Positions 48,634 to 60,479 of a stretch of 64,000 nt of DNA are shown here, in pieces. The notes under the pieces were generated by a model, which had not been told where the DNA came from, ran no database searches, and worked only from the letters and a program-made list of their open reading frames with translations. Each line of letters begins with the position of its first letter. The stretch's first letter is position 1. Position numbers and translations under genes: made by a program. Source of the stretch: Novosphingobium sp. HII-3 (lineage in GTDB: Bacteria; Pseudomonadota; Alphaproteobacteria; Sphingomonadales; Sphingomonadaceae); assembly GCF_002916655.1 (NCBI RefSeq), contig NZ_PPSM01000036.1, forward strand, positions 242,080-306,079, given 5' to 3'.

Positions 48634-49764
48634 TCAGCCGGTGCGAAGATAGTCTCTCCGGAAGTCCGATGCGAACGCGGCAAATCGTTGCCCGGCGATC
48701 GCGTCGCGCATGCTCTGCATGAGTTGCTGGTAGAAGGACAGGTTGTGCTCGGTCAGCAGCATGGCGCCCAGCATCTCCCCGGCCTTGATGAGATGATGCA
48801 GGTAGGCGCGGGTATAGGTCCCGCATGTGGGGCAGGAGCAGCGCTCGTCGATTGGTCCGGTATCTTCGGCATGACGGGCATTGCGCATGTTGAGCGGGCC
48901 ATTCCACGTAAAGGCCTGCCCATTGCGGCCCGACCGCGTTGGCAGCACGCAATCGAACATGTCCACGCCGCGCTCGACGGCGCCTACGAGGTCGTCCGGC
49001 TTGCCCACGCCCATCAGATAGCGCGGACGATCGACCGGTAACTGGCCGGGCGCGAAATCAAGGGTAGCGAACATCGCCTCCTGCCCTTCGCCCACAGCCA
49101 GTCCGCCGATGGCATAGCCGTCGAAACCGATCGCCGTAAGTGCATCCGCGCTCACCTTGCGCAGCCCTTCGTCGAGCGCCCCCTGCTGAATCCCGAAGAG
49201 TGCCGAACTGGCCGCATGGTCTCCGCCCATGTCAAAGGCCGTACGGCTCCGTTTCGCCCAGCGCATCGACATCTCCATGGAGCGGGCGATGACATCGCGC
49301 GGCTGCTCCACCTTCGGACATTCATCGAAGCACATCACAATATCGGAACCCAGAAGGCGCTGGATCTCCATCGAGCGTTCCGGGCTGAGCATGTGCCGCG
49401 AACCATCGATGTGACTGGCGAAGGTCACGCCTTCCTCGGTGATCTTGCGCAGTTCCGACAGGCTCATCACCTGATAACCGCCGCTGTCCGTGAGGATCGG
49501 GCGGTCCCAATTCATGAACTTATGGAGGCCACCAAGACGGGCAACACGTTCTGCGCCTGGCCTCAGCATCAGGTGGTAGGTGTTGCCCAGCAGAATGTCC
49601 GCACCCGTGGCGCGAACATCCTGGGGCTTCATGGCCTTCACTGTCGCCGCGGTGCCCACGGGCATGAAGGCGGGAGTTCGTATGTCGCCCCGGCGCATCG
49701 CAATGATGCCGGTGCGGGCCTTTCCGTCTGTTGCTTCGACGGAGAACTGGAAACGTGGCTTCAT
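48634..49764 (-). CDS. tgt: Queuine tRNA-ribosyltransferase
   Basis: 376 residues from ATG 49764 ([18 protein letters not shown]). Key sites: TDSGGYQ (general acid/base Asp), the substrate pocket GGLAVGEG, the catalytic loop [17 protein letters not shown], and the zinc site [17 protein letters not shown]. It exchanges guanine for preQ1 at position 34 of GUN-anticodon tRNAs. queA, the next step in queuosine synthesis, is on the same strand 2.9 kb upstream, separated by an exporter and a DUF481 protein. Confidence 0.97.
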   Translation of the reverse strand: MKPRFQFSVEATDGKARTGIIAMRRGDIRTPAFMPVGTAATVKAMKPQDVRATGADILLGNTYHLMLRPGAERVARLGGLHKFMNWDRPILTDSGGYQVMSLSELRKITEEGVTFASHIDGSRHMLSPERSMEIQRLLGSDIVMCFDECPKVEQPRDVIARSMEMSMRWAKRSRTAFDMGGDHAASSALFGIQQGALDEGLRKVSADALTAIGFDGYAIGGLAVGEGQEAMFATLDFAPGQLPVDRPRYLMGVGKPDDLVGAVERGVDMFDCVLPTRSGRNGQAFTWNGPLNMRNARHAEDTGPIDERCSCPTCGTYTRAYLHHLIKAGEMLGAMLLTEHNLSFYQQLMQSMRDAIAGQRFAAFASDFRRDYLRTG

Positions 49765-49833
49765 GCCTCGCGCACTAAAGCATTTCGGCAAAAGGTGGAA
49801 ACCCCGAGGGCGCCTAAATCCGCTATCTGCTCT

Positions 49834-50862
49834 TCAGAACCCGTAAAGCAATGAAAAGCGCGATATCGTATCCGTTTTCAGTGCGCCTGGCGGCGGCGAC
49901 GTTTCGTGCTCGATCGAGTAGGACAACTTTACCTTGAGACCTTTTGCCATCCCTGCCTCCAGCCCCGTCAGCGATGTGAAGGTGCTGTTGTCGGACCCAA
50001 CGTAGGCGCTCGCGTCCTGCGTCAGCTTGATCGTGGGGTTAAGAGCCCAATCGAAATCAACCGAGCTCAGCGTCGACCATGTCGTCGTGTCCAGTCCGTC
50101 AACGTAGTTCACATGTCGTGCGGCGGGGCCGGCTTCCAGCGCCAGAGTCATTCCGGGGCGATCCAGGATGCGATAACCAAGCCCCGCAGCAAGGCTGTAT
50201 CGGGCGGCGAAACCCTGGATCTTGTCCCGCTCGAACTGTGCCCGCCCGTAGGTGAAGAAGCCTTCATCCAGCGTGTACCGAGGCTGGTAGCTGGCGGAGT
50301 ACTGCGACCTCGTGACTTGCCCCCGATCCTCCTGGTAGTCGGCGCGCGCCTGAAGCATGTGCTCCCAGTTGATGCCCTTGCGGTCCAGCTTGGCTGCGCC
50401 GGTGACGCCGAAATTGCTGGTGTTGCCGGTGGAGCGGAACGCGCCCATCTCGACCTGCCCCTCCCACAACTCCAGCACCCCCGAGGCCCTTATGCGTGCG
50501 ATCTTGGCCGCGGTCATGGCTGCGAGTTCGCGGGCACGCCGGTCGTTGTATGCGCGGTGCAGATCCCGGATCTCGTCCTTGTCATAAGGATTGGTCTGGA
50601 TTGCGAACTTCACCAGCGCGGAGACTGCGGCGCTGTCGTCGGTTTTCATGCCGGCCTCGAGCATCGCCCGTACCGGCTGCGGCAGGCGCGGAGGGCCTGC
50701 CGCCACAAAGGGGACGTAAGCGGGATAGTCAGGCAGGTCCAGAATCAGAGGCGGCGGAGGAACGGGAACAAGCCCGGCCTCCGACGCCGGCTCCTGCGCA
50801 TGCGCGCAGACAGCGAACGTGATGAGCGGAAGAGCAGCAAGAATCCGGCAGTGCTTCGTCAT
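49834..50862 (-). CDS. DUF481-family outer-membrane protein
   Basis: 342 residues from ATG 50862. A signal peptide of about 22 residues ends at CAHAQ. A Pro-rich segment (VPVPPPPLILDLPDYP) and a helical stretch come first. The barrel part follows, with the DUF481 opening GQVEMGAFRSTGNTSNFGVTG and a terminal Phe (SLLYGF). DUF481 proteins are salt-induced or starvation-related outer-membrane barrels of unknown function. It lies 16 bp downstream of the ABC permease gene, so it may be in the same operon. Confidence 0.85.
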   Translation of the reverse strand: MTKHCRILAALPLITFAVCAHAQEPASEAGLVPVPPPPLILDLPDYPAYVPFVAAGPPRLPQPVRAMLEAGMKTDDSAAVSALVKFAIQTNPYDKDEIRDLHRAYNDRRARELAAMTAAKIARIRASGVLELWEGQVEMGAFRSTGNTSNFGVTGAAKLDRKGINWEHMLQARADYQEDRGQVTRSQYSASYQPRYTLDEGFFTYGRAQFERDKIQGFAARYSLAAGLGYRILDRPGMTLALEAGPAARHVNYVDGLDTTTWSTLSSVDFDWALNPTIKLTQDASAYVGSDNSTFTSLTGLEAGMAKGLKVKLSYSIEHETSPPPGALKTDTISRFSLLYGF

Positions 50863-50878
50863 GAACGCCACGTATCGG

Positions 50879-51648
50879 TTAAGTGCGCAGCCGCCACCCG
50901 GTCCGGAAGATCCAGGTGATGCCGCCGACGCAAAGGGCGAGGAAAAGAAGTGTGAGGCCGAGGGACAGGCCGATCGCAACGTCGGAGGTGCCGTAGAAGG
51001 TCCAACGCAGGCCGTTCACGAGGTACACCACAGGATTTGCCATGGCGGCAGACTGCCAGGGCTCCGGCAGGGTCTGGATGGAATAGAAGGTGCCGCCAAG
51101 AAAGGTCAGCGGCGTCAGAATGAGAAGCGGTACAATCGTGAGCTTCTCAAAACTGTCCGCCCAGATCCCCAGGATGAATCCGAAGAGCGAGAAGCTTGCC
51201 GAAATCAAGAGGATAAAGAGAAAAGCGTAGAACGGATGGGCTATAGAGTAGTCCACGAAGAATGTCGCGGTTACAAGGATGATCGCCGCCAATATCAGTG
51301 ACTTGGTAGCTGCTGCTCCCACGAAACCTACAAGCGTTTCCGCTACACCGACCGGAGCCGAAAGAAGCTCGTAGATGGCGCCGGTAAACCGCGGCATGTA
51401 GATGCCGAAGCTGGCGTTCGAAACACTTTCGCCGAGGATCGTGAGCAGGAGCAGCCCGGGCACGATGAACGCGCCGTAGTTCACACCGCCCACGCCGCCG
51501 CTCATCTGGCTGCCGATCGCAGCGCCGAAGACGACGAAGTACAAGGTCGTGGTCAGGACCGGCGCGAGGATCGACTGCATGGCGGTCCGGAAGGCCCGAA
51601 GGAGTTCCTGCTTGTAAATCGTCCAGGCGGACCGTGCGTTGAAAACAG

Positions 51649-51652
<4 letters not shown>
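50879..51652 (-). CDS. ABC-2 type exporter permease
   Basis: 257 residues with six membrane helices. Family features: FRTAMQSILAPVLTTTLYFVVFG in the first helix, YELLSAPVG in the coupling helix, and LIVPLLILTPLTFLGGTFYSIQTLP-like sequence (TIVPLLILTPLTFLGG) before the last extracytoplasmic part. It pairs with the ATPase encoded just upstream (overlap of 4 bp) to form a drug, polysaccharide or lipid exporter. The substrate cannot be told from sequence. Confidence 0.92.
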
Positions 51653-52620
<968 letters not shown>

Positions 52621-52695
52621 GGCTGAATGAATGGTACGAACTCGGCTTCGTTCCAAGCCCCTTGCGCACCTTATTTGTCGGATAAATAAACCCGG

Positions 52696-53724
52696 TCAGG
52701 GTATCAGCAGGCTGGAATCCCCGTAGCTGTAAAAGCGGTAGCCGCCTTGAATGGCATGGCGGTAGACGGCCTGCATCCGTTCCAGCCCCATCAGCGCCGA
52801 CACCAGCATGAACAGCGTTGACTTCGGCAGATGGAAGTTGGTCATCAGGCCATCGATCGCGCGAAAGCGATAACCGGGCGTAATGAAGATCGAGGTATCG
52901 CCCTCGAAAGGCCGTATGATGCCGTCCTCGCCGGTAGCGCTCTCCAGCAAGCGTAGCGAGGTGGTGCCCACGGCGATCAGCCGGCCGCCTGCGGCGCGGG
53001 CGGCGTTCAGTCGGTCGGCCGTCGCTGCATCGATACGGCCGAACTCTGCGTGCATCTGGTGCTCCGCCGTATCGTCCGCCTTGACCGGCAGGAAGGTTCC
53101 AGCACCCACGTGGAGCGTCAGCGTCTCCTGCGCGATCCCGGTCGCAGCAAGGGCATCGACCAGTTCGGGCGTGAAGTGAAGCGCCGCCGTCGGAGCGGCC
53201 ACCGCGCCCTTCTCGCGCGCGAACATGGTTTGGTAGTCCGTCGCGTCCGCCTCATCCGTGTCACGCTTTCCCGCGATGTACGGCGGCAGCGGCATGCGTC
53301 CGGCACGTTCCAGAAGAAGCTCTACCGGCTCATCGCCCTCGAAGGCCAGAACCCAGCTGCCGTCCGGGAGGCGCTGCTCCGCGATGGCGGCTACCTCAGC
53401 GGGAAACGACACCCGGTCTCCCTGCCGCAGGCGCTTCGCGTTGCGCACAAAGGCCTGCCAGCGGCGAAGATCGATCCGCTTATGCAGGGTAGCACCGACG
53501 CGCGCCTCCCCCCTCATCCCTTCGAGCTGTGCAGGGATGACGCGAGTGTCGTTGAATACCAGCACGTCTCCCGCGCGCAGGCATGAAGGAAGATCCCGCA
53601 CCTGGCGATCTTCGAAGGCAGCCTCGCTGTTGACGACAAGCATTCGCGCCGCGTCACGCGGTCGTGCCGGACGCAGGGCTATGCTTTCGGGCGGCAGGTC
53701 GAAGTCGAAAAGGTCAACACGCAT
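52696..53724 (-). CDS. queA: S-adenosylmethionine:tRNA ribosyltransferase-isomerase
   Basis: 342 residues, standard length. It begins [19 protein letters not shown] and contains [43 protein letters not shown] and [19 protein letters not shown]. It transfers the ribosyl group of AdoMet to preQ1 at tRNA position 34 to make epoxyqueuosine. It lies 52 bp after the cyclophilin gene on the same strand. Confidence 0.97.
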   Translation of the reverse strand: MRVDLFDFDLPPESIALRPARPRDAARMLVVNSEAAFEDRQVRDLPSCLRAGDVLVFNDTRVIPAQLEGMRGEARVGATLHKRIDLRRWQAFVRNAKRLRQGDRVSFPAEVAAIAEQRLPDGSWVLAFEGDEPVELLLERAGRMPLPPYIAGKRDTDEADATDYQTMFAREKGAVAAPTAALHFTPELVDALAATGIAQETLTLHVGAGTFLPVKADDTAEHQMHAEFGRIDAATADRLNAARAAGGRLIAVGTTSLRLLESATGEDGIIRPFEGDTSIFITPGYRFRAIDGLMTNFHLPKSTLFMLVSALMGLERMQAVYRHAIQGGYRFYSYGDSSLLIP

Positions 53725-53776
53725 GGCGGCGCGCGCTAGACCAGAGCGCGCGCTTCCACAAGCGCGAGGCGACGGA

Positions 53777-54469
53777 TCAGTTCGACCGCGAGTTGTTCAA
53801 CTCGGAAACCGAGGGGACCGGCTGCGCTCCCGCTGGCGCGGGCGAAACCGCAGGCGCGGCCTTTCCTTCGGACGCGAGCGAGGCCTGGACGACGCGCGTA
53901 GGGTTCTCAGGCGGCTCCCCGCGCTGAATCGCGTCCACATAGGACATTCCTGAAATCACGCGGCCGAACACCGTGTATTTCCGATCCAGCGCGAAGCGGG
54001 GGTAGAACACGATGAAGAACTGGCTGTTTGCGCTGTTCGGGTCGTTCGTGCGCGCCATCGAGACCGTACCGCGAAGGTGCGGCATCGCGTTGAACTCGGC
54101 CGTGAGATCCGGAAGTTCCGAACCGCCCTGCCCCGTTCCTGTCGGATCGCCGGTCTGTGCCATGAACCCGTCGATGACACGGTGGAAGATCACACCGTTG
54201 TAGAACCCCTGCTGCGTCAGCGACTTGATCCGTTCTACGTGGCGCGGCGCCCATTCCGGCATCAGGCGTATGGCCACCCTGCCGCCGTTCGAAAGGTCAA
54301 GCAGGAGCACGTTTTCCGGTTCGTGGGAGATGTTCATGTCCACGGCAGTCGGCAACGCGGCCGGAGCAGGCGTTGCGGCCGGCTCCTTGTCCTTGTCCTT
54401 GCCGACGGCCGGCATCGCGGCAAGCGCAGCGCCCAGCATCAACGCGGTCAGCGGGAGGCGAAACTTCAT
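53777..54469 (-). CDS. Exported cyclophilin-type peptidyl-prolyl isomerase
   Basis: 230 residues. A signal peptide of about 22 residues ([20 protein letters not shown]) is followed by a Lys/Asp-rich and Ala/Pro-rich linker and the cyclophilin domain with [29 protein letters not shown] and NSQFFIVF. The Trp that binds cyclosporin in eukaryotic cyclophilins is not present in the usual place. It is probably periplasmic and assists folding of exported proteins. It lies 109 bp after coaD. Confidence 0.93.
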   Translation of the reverse strand: MKFRLPLTALMLGAALAAMPAVGKDKDKEPAATPAPAALPTAVDMNISHEPENVLLLDLSNGGRVAIRLMPEWAPRHVERIKSLTQQGFYNGVIFHRVIDGFMAQTGDPTGTGQGGSELPDLTAEFNAMPHLRGTVSMARTNDPNSANSQFFIVFYPRFALDRKYTVFGRVISGMSYVDAIQRGEPPENPTRVVQASLASEGKAAPAVSPAPAGAQPVPSVSELNNSRSN

Positions 54470-54578
54470 CTATCTGTCACCTGGTAAATCACGGTCGAGC
54501 CGCAGGCGAATTCGATAGAGCGCGCCCGCTGTCGACACAATGAACGATTTCTGCTGCCGGATCGCATGTGGTGCGACC

Positions 54579-55097
54579 TCAATAGTCCCCCATGAGCCCC
54601 TTCTTGGCGATGCGGGTTTCCACATCTTCGCGAACCGCAACACTGACGAACTTCGAAATATCGCCCCCGAACATGGCGATTTCCTTCACCAGTTTCGACG
54701 CGATCGGCTGCAGGCTCACGTCTGCCATGAGAAACACCGTTTCAATGGCTGAATTCAGCTGCTGGTTCATGCCGGCCATCTGGTATTCGTACTCGAAGTC
54801 GGCAACCGCGCGCAGGCCACGCACGATGACGGAGGCGTTCTGCTTTTGCGCGAACTTCATCAGCAGCGCATTGAAGCCGACCACCGTGACGTTTTCGATG
54901 CCGAGCGCCAGCACCTCGCGCTCGACCATCGCGATGCGTTCCTCGGGCGAAAAAAGCGGGTTCTTCGACGGGTTGGTCGTCACGCCGATGATGAGCTTGT
55001 CGACCAGCTTCGCGCCCCGGCGAATAATGTCCGCATGACCAAGCGTGATCGGGTCGAAAGTACCTGGGTAAACGCCGATCCGTTCAGGCGAAGTCAT
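54579..55097 (-). CDS. coaD: Phosphopantetheine adenylyltransferase
   Basis: 172 residues from ATG 55097; the preceding TTG is a less likely start. The nucleotidyl-transferase motif is YPGTFDPITLGHADI (T/HxGH site with H21). NPLFSPEERIAMVE, VIVRGLRAVADFEYEYQMA and the C-terminal ISSxx-like VSLQPIASKLVKEIAMFGGD are family features. It makes dephospho-CoA in coenzyme A synthesis. The ATG overlaps the ispA stop (TGATG). Confidence 0.96.
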   Translation of the reverse strand: MTSPERIGVYPGTFDPITLGHADIIRRGAKLVDKLIIGVTTNPSKNPLFSPEERIAMVEREVLALGIENVTVVGFNALLMKFAQKQNASVIVRGLRAVADFEYEYQMAGMNQQLNSAIETVFLMADVSLQPIASKLVKEIAMFGGDISKFVSVAVREDVETRIAKKGLMGDY

Positions 55098-56005
55098 CAA
55101 TGATCCCTCTCGATGATGTAGCGGGCCACCGCGCGCAGCAGGTCGGCCTCTTTCCCATGCTGGACCAAGTGGCCTATCGCCTGCTCCACCAGCATGCGCG
55201 CCTGTTCGCGGGCCCGCTGCGGGCCGAGCAGGGACACGAAGGTTTCCTTGCCGGCAGCGGCGTCCTTGCCGACGGCCTTCCCGGCACGCGCCGCGTCACC
55301 TTCATGGTCGATCAGGTCATCTGCGATCTGGAACGCCAGCCCGATATCGCGCGCATAGCCGCGGAGATGAATGCGCCCCTCCGGCGGCATACGCCCCAGG
55401 ATCGCTCCCATCTCGACAGCGGCGCCAAGAAGCGCACCCGTCTTCAACTGCTGTAGCCGTGTGACGGTCGGCAGGTCGAATTCGCTCGTTTCAGCAACGA
55501 GGTCCATCATCTGTCCGCCCGCCATCCCTTGCGCACCGCTGGCAGTGCCCAGCGTGCGCACAAGTTCGATCCGCGTGAAAGGATCCGCGCTCGTGGCTGG
55601 GTCCGCCAGTACCTCGAATGCGAAGGCGTGGAGCGAGTCACCGGCCAGAACGGCGGTAGCTTCGTCGAAGGCCAGGTGAAGCGTAGGTTTGCCATGCCGC
55701 AGGGCATCGTCGTCCATGCACGGCAGGTCGTCATGAATGAGCGAGTAGACGTGAATGGATTCGATTGCGACGCCGGCCCGGATTGCAGCCTCGCGCTGGA
55801 CGCCGTACATCTCGGCCACGGCCGTCAGCAGCAGCGGCCGCAACCGCTTTCCGCCACCGATCGTGGCGTAACGCATCGCGTCGACCAGCCTCGCGCGTGC
55901 ATCGTCCGGCACGGGCAGCATCGCATCAAACGCGGCTTCGATTTCCTGCGCGATCCGGGCCAGTCCACCGGCCAGCAGCGAATCAGCCACCCCCACGGCG
56001 CTCAT
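55097..56005 (-). CDS. ispA: Farnesyl/polyprenyl diphosphate synthase
   Basis: 302 residues from ATG 56005. First aspartate-rich motif HDDLPCMDDD (D92, D93, D98) with the two-residue insertion typical of bacterial short-chain synthases, and second motif QIADDLIDHEGD. GGKRLRP is the substrate-binding loop. It makes farnesyl diphosphate (or geranylgeranyl; the length-determining residues were not resolved). It overlaps xseB by 4 bp and coaD by 1 bp, so the three form a tight operon. No dxs gene is nearby. Confidence 0.93.
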   Translation of the reverse strand: MSAVGVADSLLAGGLARIAQEIEAAFDAMLPVPDDARARLVDAMRYATIGGGKRLRPLLLTAVAEMYGVQREAAIRAGVAIESIHVYSLIHDDLPCMDDDALRHGKPTLHLAFDEATAVLAGDSLHAFAFEVLADPATSADPFTRIELVRTLGTASGAQGMAGGQMMDLVAETSEFDLPTVTRLQQLKTGALLGAAVEMGAILGRMPPEGRIHLRGYARDIGLAFQIADDLIDHEGDAARAGKAVGKDAAAGKETFVSLLGPQRAREQARMLVEQAIGHLVQHGKEADLLRAVARYIIERDH

Positions 56006-56247
56006 AAGTCGAAGGGTTGCGTGCTGGCGGCGGCGCCATCCGGTCCCGCAACGATACGTTCGATCCGCGCCTGCGCGGCATCGAGCCGCTTCTGGCAATG
56101 CTGGCGCAGCTTCTCGCCTTTTTCGTACAGCGAGATCGAATCCTCCAGAGGCACGTCACCGCTTTCGAGCTGACGCACGATCGTCTCCAGCGCGCGCAGA
56201 GCGTCTTCAAAGCTGAGTGTGTCTATGGTCTGGGTCTCGGCATCCAT
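56002..56247 (-). CDS. xseB: Exodeoxyribonuclease VII small subunit
   Basis: 81 residues. The pattern FEDALRALETIVRQLESGDVPLEDSISLYEKGEKLRQHCQKRLDAAQ matches XseB (key parts: LRALETIVRQLESG and SLYEKGEKL). It forms exonuclease VII with XseA, which is not encoded here. It is the first gene of xseB-ispA-coaD, the usual alphaproteobacterial order for xseB-ispA. It is divergent from purL. Confidence 0.94.
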   Translation of the reverse strand: MDAETQTIDTLSFEDALRALETIVRQLESGDVPLEDSISLYEKGEKLRQHCQKRLDAAQARIERIVAGPDGAAASTQPFDL

Positions 56248-56378
56248 GCCTCAGCAATGGCGGGAGCACTCGTGGCGGTCAAGGTGCGGCGCGGATTTAC
56301 CGCCACAAGTGCGCGAGCGACAGACGCGACACCATCTTGCGCATCGGCAGGCCAACGGTCTAGCGCCAGGCCACCGAG

Positions 56379-58556
56379 ATGGCTAAGGCGCGTCTCATGA
56401 CCGGAATCACCCCTGACGTCGTCGAGGCGCATGGCCTCAGCCCCGAGGAATACCAGCGTGTGCTGCACGCCCTGGGACGCGAGCCGAACCTCGTGGAACT
56501 AGGCATCTTCTCGGTAATGTGGTCGGAGCATTGCTCGTACAAATCGAGCCGCTTCCACCTCAAGAAGCTGCCGACCGAAGCCCCCTGGGTCATCCAGGGC
56601 CCCGGCGAAAACGCAGGTGTGATCGACATCGGCGATGGCCAGGCTGCCATCTTCAAGATGGAAAGTCATAACCACCCGAGCTACATTGAGCCGTATCAGG
56701 GTGCGGCCACCGGCGTCGGCGGGATCCTGCGCGACGTCTTCACCATGGGTGCTCGCCCCGTAGCGAACCTGAACGCCCTGCGCTTCGGTCGGCCGGACCA
56801 CCCCAAGATGAAGCACCTCGTCAAGGGCGTGGTTGCCGGCATCGGCGGCTATGGCAACTGCGTGGGCGTGCCCACGGTCGGCGGCGAAACGAACTTCCAC
56901 AAGGCCTACGACGGGAACATTCTCGTCAATGCGATGACCGTCGGCGTGGCCGATACCGACAAGATCTTCTATTGTGCGGCAACGGGCCTGGGCAATCCGA
57001 TCGTCTACGTCGGCTCGAAGACCGGGCGCGACGGAATCCATGGCGCGACCATGGCCTCGGCTGACTTCGGTGATGACATCGACGAGAAGCGGCCCACCGT
57101 TCAGGTCGGCGATCCGTTCGTCGAGAAGCTGCTGATCGAAGCCTGCCTCGAACTGATGGCAACCGATGCGATCGTCGCCATACAGGATATGGGCGCCGCC
57201 GGGCTCACCTCCTCGTCGGTCGAAATGGCCAGCAAGGGCGGCGCGGGCATTCGCCTGAACATGAACAAGGTGCCTTGCCGCGAAGAGGCGATGACACCCT
57301 ACGAAATGATGCTGAGCGAGAGTCAGGAGCGCATGCTCATGGTTCTCAAGCCCGGCAAGGAAGCCATGGCCGAGGCGATTTTCCGCAAGTGGGAACTCGA
57401 CTTCGCGGTGATCGGCGAGGTCACCGACACCGGCCATATGGTTCTTGAGTTCGACGGTGAAGTCGTTTGCGACATCCCACTCGGCCCGCTGGCCGATGAT
57501 GCGCCGGAATACGAACGTCCTTATGTCACGGCTGAGGAATACAAGACGTGGGCAGCGGTCCCAGCGCTTGGCCATGTCAGCGAGAGCGCCGACGTCGGGG
57601 CTGACCTGCTCACGCTAATGGGTACCCCGGACCTCGCCTCGCGCAAGTGGATCTGGGAGCAGTATGACAGCCAGGTCGGCGCCGATACCATGCAGAAGTC
57701 CGGTGGCGATGCTGCGGTCGTTCGCGTGCATGGTACGCGCAGGGCCCTCGCGATCAGCACCGACTGCACTCCGCGCTACTGCTACGCCGACCCGTACGAG
57801 GGGGGCAAGCAGGCCGTGGCGGAAACCTACCGCAACATCAGCGCGGTGGGCGGCCTTCCGCTTGCCATCACGAACTGTCTGAACTTCGCAAATCCGCAGC
57901 GGCCGGAGATCATGGCGCAGATCGTGGGCTGTTTGAACGGCATGGGTGACGCCTGCCGCGCGCTGGATTACCCCATCGTCTCGGGCAACGTCTCCCTCTA
58001 CAACGAGTCCAAGGCGACCGGCGGCGGTTCCGCCATTCTCCCCACGCCAGCTATCGGCGGTGTCGGCATCCTGGCTGACCACGACAAGATGGCGACGGTA
58101 GCGTTCAAGGCTGAAGGAGAGGAAATCTTCCTTCTGGGCGGGGAAGGCACTCATCTTGGCCAATCGGTGTGGCTGAAGGAAATCGCCGGTCGGGAGGCGG
58201 GCGATGCACCGGCGGTCGACCTCAAGGCGGAGACGCACAACGGCGCCCTCATCCGCGAGTGGATCGGTAACGGTCAGGTCACGGCTGTTCACGACGTGAG
58301 CGACGGCGGCCTTCTGGTCGCCCTCGCCGAAATGGCGCTGGCAAGCGGCTTGGGCTGTACACTTGAGACCGAACTCACGACGGCGCAGGCCTTCGGCGAA
58401 GATCAGTCGCGCTACGTCGTCACCGCGCCGGCAGGCACAGCCCTGCCCGAAGCCGTGAAGATCGGCACCGTTGGCGGCACCACAGTGGCGGGCGTGGAGA
58501 TCGCCGCGCTACGCGAAGCCAACGACGCATTCTTCCGGGAGTGGATGGAGGCCTGA
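56379..58556 (+). CDS. purL: Phosphoribosylformylglycinamidine synthase subunit PurL
   Basis: 725 residues, the small alphaproteobacterial/Bacillus type that works with PurS and PurQ. Key features: [42 protein letters not shown] and [17 protein letters not shown]. It converts FGAR to FGAM with ATP and ammonia from PurQ. purS and purQ are not in the window. It is transcribed alone and ends in a strong terminator. Confidence 0.97.
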   Translation: MAKARLMTGITPDVVEAHGLSPEEYQRVLHALGREPNLVELGIFSVMWSEHCSYKSSRFHLKKLPTEAPWVIQGPGENAGVIDIGDGQAAIFKMESHNHPSYIEPYQGAATGVGGILRDVFTMGARPVANLNALRFGRPDHPKMKHLVKGVVAGIGGYGNCVGVPTVGGETNFHKAYDGNILVNAMTVGVADTDKIFYCAATGLGNPIVYVGSKTGRDGIHGATMASADFGDDIDEKRPTVQVGDPFVEKLLIEACLELMATDAIVAIQDMGAAGLTSSSVEMASKGGAGIRLNMNKVPCREEAMTPYEMMLSESQERMLMVLKPGKEAMAEAIFRKWELDFAVIGEVTDTGHMVLEFDGEVVCDIPLGPLADDAPEYERPYVTAEEYKTWAAVPALGHVSESADVGADLLTLMGTPDLASRKWIWEQYDSQVGADTMQKSGGDAAVVRVHGTRRALAISTDCTPRYCYADPYEGGKQAVAETYRNISAVGGLPLAITNCLNFANPQRPEIMAQIVGCLNGMGDACRALDYPIVSGNVSLYNESKATGGGSAILPTPAIGGVGILADHDKMATVAFKAEGEEIFLLGGEGTHLGQSVWLKEIAGREAGDAPAVDLKAETHNGALIREWIGNGQVTAVHDVSDGGLLVALAEMALASGLGCTLETELTTAQAFGEDQSRYVVTAPAGTALPEAVKIGTVGGTTVAGVEIAALREANDAFFREWMEA

Positions 58557-58584
58557 ACGGCCTATTCCGCCAACGGACCGCGAG

Positions 58585-58622
58585 AAAAACCCCGGCTACT
58601 CTTCTGAGTGGCCGGGGTTTTT
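58585..58622. terminator. Terminator after purL (bidirectional)
   Basis: AAAAACCCCGGC and GCCGGGGTTTTT form a 12-bp arm pair with a 14-nt inner part that can also pair (CTACTCTTCTGAGTG). It lies between the converging purL and helicase genes. Confidence 0.92.
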
Positions 58623-58688
58623 CTTTGACTGGTGAGCCAGCATCGCATCGGGAGCAGGGGGCGCGGATCGCGGCGCCCCCCGCCGTGC

Positions 58689-60479
58689 TTACCAGCTCTT
58701 CTTCGGCTTCTTGTGGAAGGGCTTGCCTCCGCCGCCCGGACGGTCCTGCCGGCCACCGGTTGGACGCGGACGATAAGTCTGCCCGGTTTCGCCCTCGGAG
58801 CGCGGGCCGTTTCCGTGCGGACGGCGACCACGGCCCTGCGGTCCATCGCGGTCACGGCTGCGGTGGCGTGCAGCGTCACGCGGCGTGTCCGGAGCGCGTT
58901 CGATGCGGATGGTCGCTTCGTACTCGCCGTCGTCACGGGCGGTCCGCTCGACGGCGCGAGCGAACTGGTCCGCCTGTGCGCGAGGGATCTGGAAGTAAGT
59001 CTGATCGGCGTTGATGCGGATCTGGCCCACGGCGTCACGGGTGACGTGGCCACGGCGGCAAAGCACCGGCAGGATCCAACGCGCCTCGGCACGCTGTTCG
59101 CGCCCCACATCCATGCGGAACCATACGACGTCGTCGAACCCCGGACGCTCGCGCTTCTGGCGTGCCTCAGGAGAGTTGCCGAGTAGTTCCTCCGGCTGCG
59201 GCATGGCCGCACGGTGCGCCCGCACCAGTGCGGCGGCCACGTCTTCGGCGCTCATCGATTCAAGGAGAACGCTGGCGAGTTCGCGGTCGTCATCTTCCAC
59301 CTCGACCGGCGCCAGCAGCTTCTCCAGCAGGCGCTCGCGGTCTTGTGCGCGGATGGCTTCGGGCGTCGGGGCTTCGCCCCACTCCGCCTCGATCCTGGCA
59401 CCGCGCAGCATCATCTCGACGCGGCGACGGCGCGGATACGGAACCAGCAGCACGGCCGTGCCCTTCTTCCCGGCGCGGCCGGTACGACCGGAACGGTGTT
59501 GCAGAGTTTCCGCATCACGCGGAATTTCCACGTGGATGACGAGGCTCAACGAGGGCAAGTCGATACCGCGCGCGGCCACGTCAGTCGCCACGCAGACACG
59601 TGCGCGGCGATCGCGCAGGGCCTGCAGGGCGTTGTTCCGCTCATTCTGCGAATGCTCGCCTGAAAGTGCGACGACCGAGAAGCCGCGCTCGACCAGAGTG
59701 GCGTGCAGATGCTTCACGTTGTCACGCGTGGCGCAGAACAGGATTGCGGTCTCAGCCTCGTGGAAACGCAGGAGATTGACGACGGCATGCTCGATGTCCG
59801 ACGGCGCGACGGCGACTGCCTTGTAGGCGATGTCACCATGACCGCGGTTTTCACCGACAGTCGAGATGCGCAGGGCGTTGGTCTGGTACCGCTGCGCCAG
59901 CGCCTCGATAGGGCGGGGCATGGTGGCGGAGAACAACAGCGTCCGCCGCCCCTCGGGGGTCGCGTCGAGAATCTCCTCGAGATCCTCGCGGAAACCCATG
60001 TCCAGCATCTCGTCCGCCTCGTCGAGGATGACGGCGCGCAGGCTCGACAGGTCCAGCTTGCCACGCTCCAGATGGTCCCGCAGGCGCCCGGGCGTTCCGA
60101 CCACGATAGCTGCGCCGCGCTCCAGCTGGCGGCGTTCCTTCACCGGGTCCATGCCGCCGACGCAGGTGACAATGCGCGCTCCGGTCTTTGCATAGAGCCA
60201 TTCCAGTTCGCGACTGACCTGCTGGGCAAGTTCACGCGTGGGCGCGATGGCCAGCGCCAAGGGGGTGCTGGCATAAGCCAGCGCATCGTCAGCAAGCAGT
60301 TCGTCGGCCATGGCAAGGCCGAACGCGACGGTCTTGCCAGAACCGGTCTGTGCCGACACGATGAGGTCGCGGCCGCGCGCCTCCGATTCGGTAACGGCTG
60401 CCTGCACGGGCGTCAGCGTCTCGTAGCCATGGCCGGTAAGCGCCTCGGCGAGAAGCTGGGGAATCTGCGAAAAAGTCAT
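58689..60479 (-). CDS. DEAD-box RNA helicase with DbpA-like C-terminal domain
   Basis: 596 residues from ATG 60479. Helicase motifs: AQTGSGKT (residues 43-50), PTRELA, DEAD in VILDEADEML, SATMP, ATDVAARGIDLP and HRSGRTGRAG. After about residue 370 comes a helical region, then a DbpA RNA-binding domain (DDVVWFRMDVGREQRAEARWILPVLCRRG) and a basic Arg/Gly-rich tail (QGRGRRPHGNGPRSEGETG). The E. coli DbpA relatives act on 23S rRNA during 50S assembly; this longer protein may combine that with a CsdA/DeaD-like role. Its 5' region is long (383 bp). Confidence 0.93.
   Translation of the reverse strand: MTFSQIPQLLAEALTGHGYETLTPVQAAVTESEARGRDLIVSAQTGSGKTVAFGLAMADELLADDALAYASTPLALAIAPTRELAQQVSRELEWLYAKTGARIVTCVGGMDPVKERRQLERGAAIVVGTPGRLRDHLERGKLDLSSLRAVILDEADEMLDMGFREDLEEILDATPEGRRTLLFSATMPRPIEALAQRYQTNALRISTVGENRGHGDIAYKAVAVAPSDIEHAVVNLLRFHEAETAILFCATRDNVKHLHATLVERGFSVVALSGEHSQNERNNALQALRDRRARVCVATDVAARGIDLPSLSLVIHVEIPRDAETLQHRSGRTGRAGKKGTAVLLVPYPRRRRVEMMLRGARIEAEWGEAPTPEAIRAQDRERLLEKLLAPVEVEDDDRELASVLLESMSAEDVAAALVRAHRAAMPQPEELLGNSPEARQKRERPGFDDVVWFRMDVGREQRAEARWILPVLCRRGHVTRDAVGQIRINADQTYFQIPRAQADQFARAVERTARDDGEYEATIRIERAPDTPRDAARHRSRDRDGPQGRGRRPHGNGPRSEGETGQTYRPRPTGGRQDRPGGGGKPFHKKPKKSW

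Noticed and set aside
48377..48952. Minus-strand frame of 191 codons over the small 48407 gene and the tgt end
   Set aside because: Conflicts with the certain tgt frame on the same strand and has no recognisable features.
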